From the NCBI GenBank assembly GCA_018873245.2, contig JAEMBT020000004.1, forward strand, positions 3,272,573-3,336,572: DNA of 64,000 nt. Reading direction: 5' to 3'. Made by a program: the position numbers and the translations under genes. Below are positions 36,401 to 48,600 of this stretch, piece by piece; positions within the stretch are counted from its first letter, which is position 1; every line of letters starts with the position of its first letter. This DNA comes from Archegozetes longisetosus. Taxonomy: Eukaryota; Arthropoda; Arachnida; Sarcoptiformes; Trhypochthoniidae. The notes beneath the pieces are model-generated. The model saw nothing but the letters and a program-made list of their open reading frames with translations, was not told the origin of the DNA and did not search any database.

Positions 36401-39400
36401 AAAAACTTTCTTTTATTAAATTTCTAGCTAACATATTTGAAGCTACTATTCATATACTTATTTTGAAGTAAATCTTTTGAACCTGAAATCCAAAACAGCT
36501 ATCAATTTTGCCACAAATTATTCTCGACATAAGAGCAAATAAAAACAAACTGTTCGTGATCGTGAGAATGATTCATCTATTTAATTGATTTCATAATAGA
36601 GCTCTATTTATTAACTAATACTTGTATTGTTTTAAAATTGCTATTTTTACCAATTAGAAACAATATATTTGTAATCCTAAATTTGATAAAAACAACGTCT
36701 TGTTATAAATAAGTTATTGTTAAAGTTGTTTTGAGTCAATTCTGTTCAGACCCTATTTTCAAGCTTGAAATCATTTATATTTTTTTCTGTCATAAGCTAT
36801 AACTTGAATCCCACCTAAAGACTGGAACCTACTGTGAGAGGTCTTTGTCTGTGACTTTGTTTCTCTTATTTTGAACCAAATCCAAACATTATGGTCAACA
36901 CGTGCATCATTTTGACCCTTATGGCCGGAAGCTGTTATCGGTTGGCCGCAGAAAACTAATTTTTCGTATGGTTTAGGGCCCTATCTCTCTGTCTCTGAAT
37001 TACTGTCTTTCTCTTTGAGAGTTACAGTTGATCGCAAGTATCGGATATCACATCCGCACATAGGATGAACTCTTAACACAGTCTTTTATTATACATATAA
37101 TTGATGCGTGGGATGATAACAGTCTCTTGAGATGCGAATCCAGTTTTGACTAAATTGCTTGAAATAGCGCATAAACATAACTCTACTAGTATTTCAAATA
37201 TCAGATTTGAAGTCGAGATTCATTGTCCATAATTTAAATCGAGAAATAAATTCTAGATTTTAGAGCAAGATTAATACTTAATTTGAAGTATTTTTCATTT
37301 TGATAACTCCTCAATTTAAAGATGATTTTTTATTCTCATATCTAATGTACGGGTTTTTGCGACGAAGATTAATGTGTTTTCTACATTGTAATAGTCTAAT
37401 ACTCGAATTGATAAATCTGTACTCTAGGAGAGTATGCGATAAAAATGACAACAATTTTCTCGAGAAACAATTCAAAAAAACACTTGACCTAATCAGACAT
37501 GAAATAAGCTAATTCTTTAAGATACTTATCCAAATATTTTGCGCTTATAAGAAAAATGGAGCGGATATTCGATGCAATTAAGTTATATAAATACTTCAAA
37601 AAATGAAAGCCTCATATCTAAGAAGTAAATTTATTGTATTAAAGTATTAATGCATGAGTTATATAAAACAAGATTAACAAAAGGAGATGCTTTTGGTTGT
37701 CATATCGTGACAAGTGTTCATTTATGAGTATTAAAATCCATTTGATTGGCCGAAAAAGGTTCGGCAATAGTTTAGAAGTCTTAAAAAGAAACTTATTAAT
37801 AACAATTACATAATGAATCCGCTGCTGAGGCATTCTTTGAACGTGAGTAAATCTTAAATACGCCAACAAATACCTGCTTAATGCTTCAGATCAGGTATAC
37901 TTAAGTTAGTATTACATCAATTTGAGTATTTGAAAATGCTTCAGGTTTGTTTTTGTTACTCTACTCCTGTTGCAACTTGTGTGCTATTTTCGGATTTATA
38001 GTAACCTAATCAGAACAATACCACACGAGTACTAGTTTTATATAAGAGACAAACGGGTTTTAATTTTTGCTTCCACTAAAAGCTCAAATCAGTTGATCAT
38101 TCATAATGCGTCTTATATTTTCTATATTTAGGTTGAAATGTATGCTGAGCTTCAGTCAAAACATTGTTTAAAGTTCAGACTACAAGTTAGAAAACACCCT
38201 CAGTAGGAATCGAAATCCTATTGTTCCAACAATTAGCTAGAAATAAATGACATTTAAATATTAAATTATATGTTTGTTGCTATCATTTATCGCATTGTCA
38301 ATTCAAGTTGAAGTTGAAATATCTTAGGCTTTTGGATATTTCAAATTTGTCTGGATATTTGGACAATTTTATAGTCTATTCAGTCGTTTATCTTCTGAAT
38401 TGAATAGAATATTGCAGTTTTGAATTGCATTCTTTAATTTGAAAAAAATCCGGTTTTTTCTATCGATATGAAAATCTCTGAAGAGATCGTTAACATAATT
38501 AACAGTTGGCGTCTACGAACCCTAAAAGACTCGATGATTTGGACGTCTAACAAAAATAAATGGTTATGTCAACTGAAATGTGAAGTAGTCGTACAATCTA
38601 TACACTTACAGGCATAAGAGGTTTCAATTGATTTGCATTAATCCCAAATATGGATTGTGCTTCAAGATAGCTATCGAAACAAAAAAAAGAAAACTTATTC
38701 AGTGTTAAGTGATCTCATCGAAATTGAGTTGTACCTTCTTTTTAGAAACCTATGCGTCAGTCTTAATATGAAAGTTATCGGTAAAGCTGTCAACTTTTAA
38801 AAGTCGTAAATATTGATTAATCATAAGCTATTGCTATTGTGATTGTGCTTTTGTTGACAAATGCTACACCCGTATATTGTATCATATTTTTGTTTTGATT
38901 CATGATTTTACCTGTTTGCATCAAACTAAACTCTGTTTAATTAAATGGTAATTTTTTTGTGTTAACTTTAATGCTAAATAGTCTAATGGTTTGTTAACCT
39001 CAACTATCGCTTCAATTAAAAAGTTTGTTACGCTTTTCATTTAAATTGAAAGCAAGCTATCATTCATAATTGAATAGAAATAAAGTCCTCTATAGAACGA
39101 CTTAAATTTATACAACAAATCGTTTTTAGTTATCTTAATCTCATTGGAGAGAAATTAAATCGTTTGAAAGTTCATTATTGAAGAAAGCGTTAGTTCTGTT
39201 GCTATTGTATCTGAACTATTATTGAAAACTTGTTTTATTTTTACACAAAACAGTTTATACTGTGTTAATTTTGTAACGATTCCAAGCACGGATTATGTTG
39301 AACCTTTTGTTTCCTAAAATTGATGGTTCATTTAATTATCAAAAGCTTGATTTGAGGCCCTGATGTTGCATTGAGTCGCAAATGTTGCTCTCTATCTAGA

Positions 39401-42400
39401 AAATTATTTTTAGTATAATAAGCTTTACTTGATTTGTTTCTAAAAAAACTTTGCCACACATCTTTGCCACCACTTTCACACACGAGCTTAAGAAGTGTAA
39501 ACCACACATAAGGTTGACCTCAATAGTTAAATGTTGTAATAAATTTGTAGCTTAAATACGAAAGATCTAGGAGTATATATTTGAGGATCTAATAGCTTTG
39601 CAAATATTTACCGATTTGTAAATTGCGGAAAACCTAGTATTTTAAATACTCGCCTGTGAGAAAGTCAGTTTTGGTCGATTTCCTTAACTTTGCAATTTGA
39701 CTCTTCATAAATATTTGCTTTGCATAAATCCGAGCGCTTATGCAGCTATTTATAAGATTTGTTTCACGTCTTATTTGCTCTTTGAGTAACTTATTTGTAA
39801 TTTGATTATCTGTTGTTTTAATGCGCGACATGCGCATAATTGAATCATGTTTTCATAAATTAATAGTTTTTGCATCAAAATAAAGAATAAGTTTGATAAA
39901 TGTTTTTGTTTTGCAAATCAAACTATGTTTCAATGTATCGGCACTTTAGTTGTCAGCAAAATAATTTGGCAGTTGATGAAAAAAATATTTTCGTCGCCAA
40001 TTCAGAAAACAATAATAGGAATATTGAAGTTTTAAGGATTTTTTGTTTTTCTGGCATTTTTGGCACTGAGCAAAACCTTATTTTCAATCAATTTGTCGGT
40101 CTTTTTGAGCAGAAAACGCACAAAATGAATAATTATCAGTAATGTTGACATGATTTGTAGTCTGATTTAGAAATATTTGTATCACAGACTTCTAACAGAG
40201 TGAGAAATAATTAATTTCTTAACCTTCAGTCAATAACTTGAGTTAATTGAAGCTTTTAGTTAATTAAACGTAAAGCTAAGGCAAACAAGAGCTCATTAAA
40301 GGAGTTCATTGTCTCTTAAGAAATATTATACGACTAATAATAATCGTAATTTGTCAGACATGCAAAGCAGAACTGAAACCAAAATCTCAATCAAATAAAT
40401 ACTAAACATAGAGAATATGATGCGCAAAAATGGTCCCTAAAAACAAGATTAAAGACTTTCTCGTAATGAAAAGTACTAAAACTTGATTTGGTTTGTAATT
40501 TTTTTTAATAGGAATACGATCTGGAGCAGAAGATCGATTTGGAGATCAAGATGCGTGAAGGAACTACCAAATTGTTGGCCGCCTGCAAGCACTCCAATCA
40601 AACTTTAGAAGCGGCTAAATCTTTGCTCACTTCCAATGAACGTATGATTGCTTACATGAGTGAATTACAGCGCAGAAGAGCTGCCGAAAGGCAGCCCAAA
40701 GATGATCATAAGATGTATGACTTGTTATTAAGATTTTTTCATAAGATGAATAAACTACATATAATTATTTAGGCTTTAATAAATGCATACAGAACTTAGG
40801 TTTTCATGATAATTAAATTATAGATTATTATCAAATTCCTGTATAATTGAGATTTATTTGAAAAAATTTTAAACTAGAACAATACAGATCCTCCTCAATA
40901 TGAGCTCAATTTTATTTAATCTTTTTAATTATGGATTACGCATCAACTCAACTGCAGTCAGAAGTCCTGATTCCAGATAAGATTTTTCAGCCATAATTAT
41001 ATGTGAAGTTTATAATTTTCTGATAAACATTTATAGTAAAAGTACTATTTCAATAGTTATCTTCAATGAAATGCATTTGAAATGATCATAAAAATGATTT
41101 TAACGCTTTATTATGGAAATAGGAAACACCAGAAAGATAGCAATGGCGGAAAAGCGAAAGTTTCTGTTTCTGGTAAGTTGAGCATAACATTAATCTATAT
41201 ATTAAAACAGAATTGTGAGTAAACTAAAAACTAAAGTAAATAATCACTACTACTGCACAGATACTTATCATTATGTCGTCATACCTGAAGTGCATTTTAA
41301 GTTTATTCCTAAATTAATCGTTGTTGAAGGCCAACTTTTTCTTTACTTTCTCCACAATTGTCACCCAAACTGTATATTTACTTATTCAGTAAACTAGAAA
41401 AAGTGACTCCTTTTTGAAAATTTTTCAAATTCCTTGTCTATAATTTTGTTTGATTATTAAATTGTTTCGTTCTCTCAACAATAGCAACGATTGTAAGTTA
41501 GAAAAGGATATCATTTTCACTTTTCAAACAAAGTACTTTTCTAAGCTAACAAAAAGTTACTGAACCGTTTCGTGTTTTATTTGTATTAAACTATTATGCA
41601 TCCATTCAATTGAACGCTATAGTCAAAAATGATTCTATATACAATTTATTATTATTGTTGCCTAGAAAGTTACCAGCAAACATTTCCGCGACAATAATTT
41701 CATATATCGTTCGATTTCTTTTTTTTTGATCAAAATTTTCATTTCCCTATTACTGAAAATTTGTATTTTTCTCACATTTTAAAGAATCTGAGGAGAGTAA
41801 TGAACTTTTTAAAAGCATTATTTTCTAGAAAACTTGCTCTTAATTCAATGTCAATTTGGACTTAATTTGAATAATTAGACGCAAAAATAAGTTTACGCTA
41901 CAATAAATGTGTTACGTTGTTTGAATTTTTGATGAAAATAAAACTTTTCAAATGCTGCACTTTTAAGCATTTACACCGGAAACTTTCGGCAAATCATTTT
42001 TCCATATCTATTTTTATTTAAAAAATTCTCACAAACAAAATGTTCTGCTTCTTTGTCACAGCAATCACTTGTTGTTCAAACAAAGAACAATATTATTAAA
42101 CAAAATCTAAACACAGCGTAAAGTTTTATTTATGATTTTCAAAGTTGTTTTCATCTACGTTTGTCTGTGAGAATGTTTTGACTGAAAACTTTCAAAACAC
42201 TTTAGGTAGTTTTGTGCAGTTCTCTTGTGCGCAACCAAAACTTGACTAATTATAAAAATTAAAAAAAATAGGAAAAGCTTTACTTGAGATAAACATCAAT
42301 TACATAACTTAGCAGTTCCTCAAACATTACAATTATTAGATCAGTTATTTATACGTTTGATGAAACTTTAATGAAATGATGAATAAGTAAAGGGCATAAC

Positions 42401-44099
42401 GAGAATGGTTTCCGTTTTTCATTAATTGTCGGTCTCTCAGATTGTAATTTTATTTAACTGTATAAAAAAAGTGTGATCGTAATAATTGGGCATAATTTAA
42501 TGATTTCATACATACGGAAGCTTGAATTAAACAAGACTAAAACTAAGTAACAATGTCGTTCATTAACCGTAATCTTATTTCGCTTAACCTTAACTGTCAC
42601 TAACAGTTAGTTTGACATTAAGCTTCATTACAAATATTACATTCAGGGCTAAGGAAGAAAATTGTCACCAAATTTTCATATTGAAATAATTAAGACTTAA
42701 TTGTAACTATAATTATGTCTACAGATATTCGTATGCCATTAATATGGAAGGATACGGATCATTTCAAGAACAAAGGAGACTATAGAAGATTTGCCGTTTT
42801 CTGTCTGCTCAAAATCGGAACTGAAATTTATGACACAATAATGGTTAGCAATGTTGACAGGAGTATGACAGATATCAGCTTCGAAGATGTCTGTGTTTTT
42901 GCTAACATTCCTCCGGATTTCGAGTTCAAGCTAGAAGTGTATTCGCGAGTACTTCACGACGATCTCAGTATTGCATCCACACCTAGAAAGTTAAGCAAAA
43001 AGATATCAACTTCTGTGTCAAAAACTCTCGGCAGAAAACTGGCCGCTGCTGTCAAAGACGACTTGGATTCTGAAAAGTATTTAATTGATAAATCACTTAA
43101 ACCTGTTTAGTTATCAATCATTTTTGTCTCACTATCTCTTAAGTGGACCGAAGTTTCATTTGGTAGCGACAGCAACACTTCGTCTTCGAGACGCATCCGA
43201 CGCTATCAAAACACATGATTTAGTGATTGAGAATCTAGAGAATCGAAATTCTCAGTTACCACTATTCGGACACTTTTGCTGTCGACTCGCAGTACAACCC
43301 GATTGCCAAACACAGGAACGAATTTCTGGATATCTCAAAGTCAAAGAAGCAACAATTAGGGCACAAAAAATTGAATCAGTATATTGGGCATCACTTAAAA
43401 ACTTTCAGTTGCGTTTGTGGTCCAAAAAGTATGACAGAAATAGTTCGAGCAGTTATGGAACAACTAAAAAGAAATACGACAACATTGAGCCCGATCTCAT
43501 TATTCCTATCAATAAGAAAACCAAATTGAATTCAGGATCAAATGCGCTGACAATTCATAACGAAGACAAGTGTTTTATATTATCAAATGATAACGGATTA
43601 GGAGATATTCGATTGTGGGCTAAGAATATTGAGCTAATGATTGAAGACTTTATTGTTTGGGAATCAGTGGCTGAATATCAAATGCCAATTCCATCGCCTT
43701 CGCCATCAAGAGCTCCGATGTATATAAAGCCAAGAATTCCCGGTTCTCTCTATGACGAAACACCAATTCAAGGTTTGGGTTAAGTTCTCAAACAACAACA
43801 TTTTGATTTAGAGCTTTGTTTAGTTGAATGATTTTATTTTCTATTCAGAACCACAAACACAAACTCCAAGCTATAAATCTATTGGATCACTTCCGCGTCG
43901 TATATCAACGGCAGATTCTTTGCGCTCACGATCTTCTTCTTTGTCTTCTTCGTGCACTAACTCCTCTTCAGCCACTAGTAATGGTAAACATTCATCACAA
44001 TCTTCTCCGACTCATTACAATGAGCCACAAATGAATTGTAAACACAATTTCTTATTCTTCCGTTCGCCGACACCTGGAAAGCCATTAACTCTTTATTAA
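30482..44099 (+). CDS. RTKN: Rhotekin (Rho-GTPase effector)
   Basis: Rhotekin binds GTP-bound Rho through an N-terminal HR1 region and links Rho to septin and actin structures. CDS: join(30482..30667, 40512..40714, 41123..41172, 42725..43076, 43111..43772, 43849..44099), 567 residues, close to human RTKN. Exon 1 ends MIQDIDIYFIKQIARSLR, matching one human isoform start (LEDLNMLYIRQMALSL). Exon 2 is the HR1 region (LEQKIDLEIKMREGTTKLLA, residues about 63-130). Exons 3-5 give the anillin-homology/C2-like part (DIRMPLIWKDTDHFKNKGD, then FCCRLAVQPDCQTQ). The PH domain (ISGYLKV to FIVWE) is about residues 335-448. Exon 6 is a Ser-rich tail with a SPTPGKP motif. All phases agree. The intron at 43077-43110 is only 34 nt. 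The exon 5 donor may instead be at 43778, adding two residues. AATAAA is at 44123-44128. Confidence 0.93.
30668..40511 (+). other. Rhotekin intron 1 (9.8 kb)
   Basis: Runs from donor AGA|GTAAGT to acceptor TTTTAATAG. No nested gene was found. A less AT-rich patch at about 36760-37080 holds a 22-codon frame (36891-36959) starting MVNTCIILTLMAGSCYRLAA, signal-peptide-like but unsupported. Frames at 37300-37512, 37639-37869 (minus) and 39900-40142 show no domain and look like chance. Confidence 0.7.
41173..42724 (+). other. Rhotekin intron 3
   Basis: From donor TCTG|GTAAGT to acceptor TGTCTACAG. The split codon G|AT restores Asp of the conserved KVSVSDIRMPL block. I see nothing else in it. Confidence 0.8.
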
Positions 44100-44122
44100 A
44101 TGACCTAATAACTTTTAAATGC

Positions 44123-44128
44123 AATAAA
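44123..44128 (+). terminator. Rhotekin poly(A) signal AATAAA
   Basis: Canonical AATAAA 24 nt after the rhotekin stop codon; further copies follow (for example in AAAATAAATG near 44140). This would make a very short 3' UTR, so a later site may be used. Confidence 0.45.
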
Positions 44129-45687
44129 AAAGTTTATTAAAATAAATGATTGCAATTATAAGGCCTTATTTTGAACGATCACTATTTCTATTATCTATTT
44201 ATGCATTTCTTACGTTCATTCAGTCTATGATCGATTGCTTAAAAAGTTTTGTAAATAATTTCAATACTGTATTCGCGTACCGGTTCTGAATATTTTTTAG
44301 ATATTAAAATAATTATAATTCGCTAAACTATACAATAATTATGATTTTGAGCCTAAAACTAATTTGTATTACAATCGATTAAACTTTTGTTTGAAAATAT
44401 TATTAATATGTGAATGTAAATATAATTTGTAAGCAACTTTTAATTCGATTAAAACATTGTATTGAAAATTCAATTCAGTTGTCATTTATTTTCATAAATT
44501 TTCTACTCATTAATCATGTTTAAGAATCAAACTTTTTATAAAACAAATCAACATTTCTTCTAAGCTTCTTTTTTTCTCTCTATCCTTTCCTCTTTGATTT
44601 TCGAAAGCCATACAATCTTGAATAACTTTCCTGGATTCATTTGCAATCTCTGTAGTGATTTAAATGAAATAACGATCAAAATTTGAATTTGAACGCGAGT
44701 CAACTTTCTTGAATGGCTTCAATAGTGTGTAATTTCTCAATGTTTGAAAGCGGCTTGAAAAAGTTGATACCGTAACTGTTAGCGTGTGATCATGATCGAT
44801 GCCAACGATCCAAAACACTGATCCAAACAATGTTCTCACGAATGTTTGCTTGGTTTATAATCGCAACTGCGACTCAAATCACTGAATCCAAATCTCTTTA
44901 GATGAAGTAATAATTTGATGTGCTCTACGAACGACTTTCGATCAAAACGAGATATATGTAACTGAAGTGAGAGAACACTTGAGAACAGTTTGGTATTAAT
45001 TTAAACAACATTAAATCTGCAACTCTGTAGAACTAATTGCTGCAAACTTTTTGAGATTGCAAAATATTTTTCAAAGTTTAAAACGAATGCAATACGCAAC
45101 TAAAAGGTTTTCGCAGAGTTATTTTCAAACTAGCTGTCTTCAGAACTAGACTTTTAACTGGGTAGTGAGGTACTACCAGACTTTTGGTCAGATCTTTGTT
45201 GCTGCCAATCAAAGTAATCACTAGTGAAGAGCTTTTGACCACATCTTTCGGAACATAACAGTGTGCGATATAAGCATAGTTATAGTAAATGAAGGAAGTC
45301 CACAGACAAGAAGAAAATTTCGATTATCGAAAGTACTTGCCTTTACTTAGAATGAAAGTTTTTAGGATAGAGAATCCAAGCGTGTTTATCTTTGGTCTGC
45401 ATTTCGAGTAAAACACGCGCCAGTAATTATGTTAATTTTCCCCCTATCCATGGACTTTACTAACATACTATACATATTCGAATCAATGTTTATTCCTTTA
45501 AAGTTTTATTCAAAAAATCCGAATTAATTGTTGTTATATTAACCGCTTATAAATGAGTCTCTACTCAAAATTTGAATTGATTTACAAAAAAGCTATTAAT
45601 ATATGAAAAACAGAACAAAAACATAATATATTAAGCTTATAACAAATATACTATGAAAATTAAGACAAAAACTAAAGTAAGTATTAA
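44129..45687. other. Convergent intergenic region
   Basis: Between rhotekin and the minus-strand unknown gene. A minus-strand AATAAA (TTTATT at 45489-45494) about 195 nt past the TGA could end the latter. Apart from the orphan coding-like segment at 44533-44652, I see no gene. Confidence 0.5.
44533..44652 (-). other. Orphan coding-like exon
   Basis: The minus strand shows acceptor CACTACAG then an open frame of about 44 codons: IANESRKVIQDCMAFENQRG, then KDREKKRSLEEML, which looks helical and charged, not like random AT-rich DNA. It lies between convergent rhotekin and the minus-strand unknown gene. It might be a further 3' exon or alternative end of that gene, or a dead fragment. I could not link it in phase. 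Confidence 0.3.
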
Positions 45688-48600
45688 TCATAGACTTGTT
45701 TCATATGTAGTTAGTGGATATGTGATCCGCTTGTAGTTAACGGTTGTGCTGCAGAAGAAGAAAATACAACAAGAGATGACCTTAAGGTATAAGAGAATTA
45801 CTTATTGTTCTTCAACTTCTTTCATAACCAACTCTTAAGCCTTACCGAACAGTAGTGTTGGAACCGTTAACACAATTACATTCCATTGAGTATTTCCAAG
45901 AAGTTTCTTCGCAACCATTACTACCTCTTCGAGGAGTTTTGTACCTCTGAAAGTTTGTTTCAGTCAGTATTTCTCCTGATTTCTGGTCCAAATTATCCAT
46001 TGATCCATCCTTTGGAGTACGAGATTAGCATTTAGTTACTTAATAAAACTTTTTATAATTGGTATTTACTGTAAAAGTCGAATATTTATAATTAGTTATT
46101 TGATCAGTCATTAAATCGTTTGCTGGAAGAAAGGCGTAAGTGACTAATTCCATAGCATCCACTTATGCCGTTTTCCCACCAAACCGTTTGATTGCTTGAA
46201 AACGAAATATTTCTTAAAGTTGAGATCAATTGAAGAATATACTAAGTTTTGATAATTTTTGAAGAGCTTAATGATCATTGAATCCAATGATTCATACCTT
46301 AGAAGTTCCGTCTTCGTTAAGTTCTTTAATAATGACACCTCTGTTAGGAGTGTTTGGGTTGTCAAATGTAATACTCGATGATATTCGACAACCACCGCCA
46401 TCAATACTCATATCTCCTGACTGTAACTCTTGCTCCAAAACTGTTTTTGATTTTCTAAATTTTTTACTTTGATCTGGTTGCGAAGTCCTTATAATTCTAG
46501 TAATAATTTCAGTGGCTGGTGAACCACTTGATTGTGAGATGTTTTTATTGTTATCGCTTTGAACGGCTGTCTTCACTTGTTGAACAGGTTCAACAATGGC
46601 AGCTCTTCGCGATTTATCCACCAGTTTAGTACATTCCACTTCTTCTGGTCTATAACTAGATGAACGAACATCTGGTGCCAGAGAAGTCACTTCATTTGCT
46701 TTTGATATATTACTATCTGGTCGATGCAACACTTCAGGCAATGGCTCTGGTTCTGGACTCAAGAAGTCTGGTATATCTGGTGTGTCTACAAGCGTTACAA
46801 GAGGTGAGGCCGATGTTTGTGGTGGTGAAAATGGTTGTGATGCGCTCTCCCTTTCAATATATGGGTAATTATCTTTCATAAGATCTGTAACAAAATTCAG
46901 ATAACTGTTATTCTTTATTTTGCTCGATTTTGCAGACTGAATAAGTATCGTTTAGAAGAGTTTGTGGTGTTATCACTGACGCCTGCATCCTAGGAATACC
47001 GTCGCCAATTAGCTTTGACTCAAATCTGTACCAAAAGTACCCTTAGATATTTTCCCCAAAAACTAAAGATTTAATCTGAGCTGTATTTAGATTTTAAAGC
47101 GTTTTTCTTGTATATCATCTCGTGAGTTATCTCTTTTAGTGATAAAAATCAGAGTTTACATTAAGTATTCTGAAATTTGATCACTTTTGTGCATATGGAA
47201 GCCTAGATTTGAGAGATTTTGGCTGCACAGAGACTGCCAAACCTATATAATATAGATCAAAACTGTATGTTTGGCAACCATTACTAGAAATATTGTTGTA
47301 GATCACTCTCATGTTTCTATTAAGTAATGCTGATGTAAACAGATCTAATCCAAACTTGAACTTATAAAATATTATTAATGAATTCTACAATACAAACCCC
47401 ACCTCTTAGCAAACTTAGTCAATTTTCGAAATTAATACAAAATTTCAACCTACATTGTTAACAGTGCGTGCTTTACATTAATTACAAATGAGAGACAAAC
47501 TTTTTCAGCTTCTATTAAGAACCCAAAATGTTTATCTCCAATTCGGATTTTACCTTAAGCCCACGCTGTTGATAATACAAAACTTTTCCCAAAGGGATGA
47601 GATTTATAGAACATACTATACCTTCAGTTCCGGTAAAATTTGATTCAGTAGTTATTGTTCTCTCTTCTGCTTCAGGCGCATATTTTCTAGCAGTTCGTGA
47701 TCTGGTCTGTACCTTCGATTCAGTTCCCTTGTTCTCAATCAATGTTTCGGTAGTCATTGTGACTGATTTAGGCTTTTGGACATTACCTAAATTTGATTAT
47801 ACAAGAAAATCGAATCTGAAAACTGAAAAACAGATAATCAGTGGTCAAATGCAAACCCTCGTCATCCTTGAAGGCATCGGTTGACATCTCATTGCAAATG
47901 GTTGAGCTCGAAGTTTCTCTCCAGTGAGATTTATCAATGGGCATAAGAAGTGAGCTACCATTCAAAAGACCAGATTCTTTATTATTGAAAGATTCTGGCG
48001 GTGCGATCAAAACCAAATGCAGTGGATCTTGAATACTAACGCGACCGACTTTTGGCACTGAAATCTCATCCGTATATCGAGTCAATGGCGGACTCGGGCT
48101 CTTGAGTGAAGAGCCTGGACTCTTGACGGATGAATTTAGGCTAAAAGTTGAAGGAATCTGGGGTCCGGTCTGCATCATAGATAGATCGACAGCAGAAGCA
48201 GGTCTTGTGGAAATATCACTGACAGGCGTGACGTTGATCTCGGACTGGGCTTTTCTCATAGGAGATAATGGTCTCTGCGGTGTGGATATTGAAGATATTT
48301 TGTCTTCAGGTATTTTGCGCATTGTATGCCTGTCCGACAGAACAGGTATGTGTTTGCTTGTGGTGACACGTGTTGTTCTTGACATCTTTCCGTCGTCATT
48401 CAATTTAGTAAGAGATGTGACTTCACTTCTTTCCTTTTTGCTTGCTTTGGTCACCTCCACTATTATCTTGGACTCAGTTTTCAGATCTTTAGCTATAAAT
48501 TTCATCTGAGGCTCGGTCACTGGTTGTGGCGCTACTGTCAGGATATCATCAGTCTGTGTTTCACTTGTTTTCATTAATGGTAACGATTTTGCTGTCATTT

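Noticed and set aside
39900-40142. 80-codon plus-strand frame in rhotekin intron 1
   Set aside because: Asn/Phe-rich translation of AT-rich DNA with no domain and no splice signals.
45155-45185. let-7-like string (GTAGTGAGGTACTACC)
   Set aside because: It is a small palindrome; the let-7 seed TGAGGTAGTAG is not present.
48102-48509. 135-codon plus-strand open frame
   Set aside because: It is antisense to a well-supported exon of the minus-strand gene with matching splice phases; composition reflects that exon.
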